From the NCBI GenBank assembly GCA_000316135.1, contig JH993862.1:12608-24317 (forward strand): 11,710 nucleotides of DNA, in the 5' to 3' direction. Made by a program: the position numbers and the translations under genes. Under the pieces are notes generated by a model. It had not been told where the DNA came from. It did not search any database and was given only the letters and a program-made list of their open reading frames with translations. This document shows, piece after piece, positions 9,838-11,710 of the stretch (position 1 is the stretch's first letter; each line of letters starts with the position of its first letter). The DNA is from Trachipleistophora hominis (taxonomy: Eukaryota > Microsporidia > Pleistophoridae).

Positions 9838-9909
9838 GGTTCCATGGTCTAGGGGTTATGACGCAGGTCTTTGGATCCTGCAGCCCGGGTTCGAGTCCCG
9901 GTGGAACCT
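9838..9909 (+). tRNA. tRNA-Gln (anticodon TTG)
   Basis: A complete cloverleaf can be folded. The seven-pair acceptor is GGTTCCA (9838-9844) with TGGAACC (9902-9908), plus a T discriminator. The T stem is CCGGG with CCCGG around the loop TTCGAGT. The D stem has three good pairs. The anticodon stem is CAGGT with TCCTG around the loop CTTTGGA, giving anticodon TTG at 9871-9873. The pair closing the anticodon loop (31-39) is a T-T mismatch, and a second T-T opposition closes the D stem, so both stems are one pair weaker than usual. Box A TGGTCTAGGGG (9845-9855) matches the eukaryotic consensus and box B is GGTTCGAGTCC (9888-9898). No intron and no encoded CCA are present. It reads CAA and, by wobble, CAG codons. 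Confidence 0.95.
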
Positions 9910-9912
9910 TTT
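9909..9912 (+). terminator. Pol III oligo-T terminator of tRNA-Gln
   Basis: A TTTT run begins at the discriminator base of the tRNA, giving the shortest usual Pol III stop signal with almost no 3' trailer. Confidence 0.6.
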
Positions 9913-10321
9913 AGATTGCATTTTGAGATCTTCAATCTACCACTGATCTTCTTTTATTCGTTAAACGTAGAAATCGTTTAATAATCCAGCGGTAATAACG
10001 AACAAACTTTAATTTTATTATAACACGACCAACATCCCAATGGTTAAGCGATAAAAACTTATTTCTGTCATTATGAACATTTCCTTCCTCAAAAGGTATG
10101 CGTATTAGAGAGTACCATAATATTAAATTTTAGCTCAGCCAAACATTACGTGTGTTGTATACGTAAGCAAATCATAAATACGTGCTATTAAATCATTATG
10201 ATCACGTATATGCTTACATCAACAGATGAACCATTCAACAGGTATCATAGACTATTACAATCTAAATAATTAACGTATTACCTCATTACATCGCAATATT
10301 TGTCACAAAATGTTCCACAAA

Positions 10322-10327
10322 TATAAA
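10322..10327 (+). promoter_or_regulatory. TATA-like element of the Rad60-like gene
   Basis: TATAAA begins 67 bases before the ATG at 10389, almost the same distance as the TATAAA before the WOPR gene. Confidence 0.35.
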
Positions 10328-10371
10328 TTTACACTTTAGCATCCACAATTAATCACTGAACTATTTTACAT

Positions 10372-10375
10372 CCCC
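10372..10375 (+). promoter_or_regulatory. CCCC start-proximal motif of the Rad60-like gene
   Basis: A CCCC run lies 13 bases before ATG 10389 in a leader almost free of G. It is the third gene of the window with such a motif near its start. Confidence 0.4.
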
Positions 10376-10388
10376 AATCAAACAGGAA

Positions 10389-11612
10389 ATGGTGATGAGC
10401 GATTCGAGTGACATAGAAATCGTAAGCACAAAAAGAAAGGATGGTGATGTTGAGGTTGTAAATTTTGGTGATAGAAAAGGACGTGTTGGTAGGAAAGGTA
10501 CTGCTTTGACAATTAATTTGAGGGGAAGAGGTAAACGCAGGCGTAGTACGGCAAATGATCGTGAGTTAGACAAAACGGGATGTGTTGAAGGTAAAAAGGA
10601 GTTTAAAAGCAAAAACGCGAGCAATAAAAACGAGAACAATAACAAAGACGAGAAAGATAAGAAGCAGGAGGTCAATAGCAAGGAAAAGTTTAATAGTAAA
10701 GACAAGAACATTAACAAAGAAGTGCGCCAAAGACCACACGTAAATGAAACCGTTAGTGAACAAAAACGTACAATGAACAGCCATACAGACGCAAGCAACA
10801 GCAAATGGCGTAATGACAGCGAAGCAACAGAAAATGGTAAAATGAAAAGCAACGAATTTATTACGAACAAAACTGAAAATCTTCAGAAAAAAAACGAAGA
10901 AGACCGTAAAATAGTAGAGCAGAGTAAACGATTTGAAACGAGCACCGGAGTAACGCAGGAAGAGACAGCAAAAAACGCTGATTTATTGCACAGCACTGAT
11001 CAAAGCATCAACATAAATATGCAAAACACGTTACAAGCACACGTACAGTATACACCGGTAGATCATAATTCCTACCTAACACAAAAGCACTTGATCAACA
11101 GCAAACAACACACACCAGCACTTACAGCGAGTACTTCTCATCAAGAAGCCGCCATACTCACAGCACCATCCGATCACATAACCTTCACAGTACAGCACGA
11201 TACAAACACCTCCACATTTACACTGCCACCATCATCCACTCTAAGACCCGTGTACGACCAGCTATGCAAGAACACCCCCAACAAAATACAATTCGGCCAA
11301 AATTTCGTGAGCAGATTTTCATCACTACACGTGCTCAACATCAAGAACGGCGACGTTCTGCGAATAGTTAATCCCACGAAACGGTGCATAGATGACCGAA
11401 ACGAGAGTGTTGCGACAAGAAAAATGGTTAGGGTGAACTACGCCGTGAACAAAAGCGTTGAAATTGAGCTGCTAGAGGGCGATGATTTGAATGCACTGGT
11501 TGCGCGTGTTAATGCCGTGCTGAACGACGAGTACCGGTACTTTGTTATGAACGGAATGCGATGTGTTAAGAATGTGTTTGAGGACGGGGATGTTGTTGAT
11601 GTGTTTAGATGA
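10389..11612 (+). CDS. Rad60/Esc2/NIP45-like protein with two SUMO-like domains
   Basis: Predicted 407-residue nuclear protein of the RENi type, which links SUMO conjugation to DNA repair and genome stability. The N-terminus carries two SUMO-interacting motifs: IEIV at residues 9-12 after the acidic-serine run SDSSD, and VEVV at 21-24 after DGD. A basic patch follows (29-52, GRGKRRR). Residues about 60-180 are a low-complexity Lys/Asn/Glu/Ser region and 180-255 a Thr/Ser/Gln/His-rich linker, both likely disordered. The first SUMO-like domain is about 262-328 and ends in the typical LNIKNGDVLRIV strand. The second is about 346-407, ends in FEDGDVVDVFR and stops there, without the Gly-Gly tail of mature SUMO, so it cannot be conjugated. 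In known family members the last SUMO-like domain binds the E2 Ubc9. Start ATG 10389 is the first ATG; ATG 10395 is a close alternative. Domain reading is by pattern, so an unrelated ubiquitin-fold protein cannot be excluded. Confidence 0.72.
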   Translation: MVMSDSSDIEIVSTKRKDGDVEVVNFGDRKGRVGRKGTALTINLRGRGKRRRSTANDRELDKTGCVEGKKEFKSKNASNKNENNNKDEKDKKQEVNSKEKFNSKDKNINKEVRQRPHVNETVSEQKRTMNSHTDASNSKWRNDSEATENGKMKSNEFITNKTENLQKKNEEDRKIVEQSKRFETSTGVTQEETAKNADLLHSTDQSININMQNTLQAHVQYTPVDHNSYLTQKHLINSKQHTPALTASTSHQEAAILTAPSDHITFTVQHDTNTSTFTLPPSSTLRPVYDQLCKNTPNKIQFGQNFVSRFSSLHVLNIKNGDVLRIVNPTKRCIDDRNESVATRKMVRVNYAVNKSVEIELLEGDDLNALVARVNAVLNDEYRYFVMNGMRCVKNVFEDGDVVDVFR

Positions 11613-11710
11613 GAAGGTTTGGCTGTATTGAACGCTTTTCCTATGATTAAGATGATATTGTTTGTGAAACGAAGTAAATCTCGTTCAACGATTCATTTAA
11701 TCTTTGGTAA
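11613..11710. other. Downstream flank of the Rad60-like gene
   Basis: The last 98 bases hold no gene and no clear AATAAA signal before the window ends. Confidence 0.4.

Larger units (their letters stand above)
9910..10388. other. Intergenic region between tRNA-Gln and the Rad60-like gene
   Basis: No gene is visible in this 479-base stretch. It contains an exact AAACTTTAA at 10004-10012, which on the minus strand equals the TTAAAGTTT core reported for WOPR-domain binding, a TATAAA at 10322-10327, and a CCCC run at 10372-10375 just before the next start. Confidence 0.5.

Noticed and set aside
10361..10870. Long Leu/Ser/Phe-rich minus-strand ORF that could look like a membrane protein
   Set aside because: It is the antisense of the Lys/Asn/Glu-rich part of the Rad60-like gene; AAR and GAR codons read backwards give Leu and Phe.

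Overview
The window looks like nuclear DNA of an AT-rich fungus, most likely a microsporidian with large intergenic spaces. The taxon is an inference with four supports. (1) One gene encodes a WOPR (Gti1/Pac2) regulator, a family known from fungi. (2) All three recognisable protein genes are single uninterrupted ORFs. (3) Each of their ATG codons has a CCC or CCCC run 2 to 13 bases upstream, like the CCC-type start-proximal element described in microsporidia. (4) There is a eukaryotic tRNA gene with internal A and B boxes and an oligo-T terminator. A reduced AT-rich yeast remains possible.

Layout: 1-4178 is very AT-rich DNA without a convincing gene. 4179-4856 (+) is a compact WOPR-domain transcription regulator. 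4857-9038 is a second AT-rich desert with a few unusually long open stretches that lack good starts; the best is on the minus strand at 7144-7498. From about 8.9 kb to the end the DNA is visibly richer in G+C and denser in genes: a Pho80/PCL-type cyclin (9039-9692, +), tRNA-Gln(UUG) (9838-9909, +) and a SUMO-like-domain protein of the Rad60/Esc2/NIP45 (RENi) type (10389-11612, +). All four genes lie on the plus strand, but the spacing gives no reason to call an operon.

The genes do not form an obvious pathway. They are three regulators of different kinds (DNA-binding switch protein, CDK-activating cyclin, SUMO-pathway scaffold) plus one tRNA. The points most worth a second look are the isolation of the WOPR gene in more than 8 kb of gene-poor DNA, the RENi protein with two N-terminal SUMO-interacting motifs and two C-terminal SUMO-like domains, the shared CCC element at all three starts, the divergent cyclin, and the non-ATG open frames in the desert. 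I found no CRISPR array, rRNA, intact transposon or clear multi-gene novel system.
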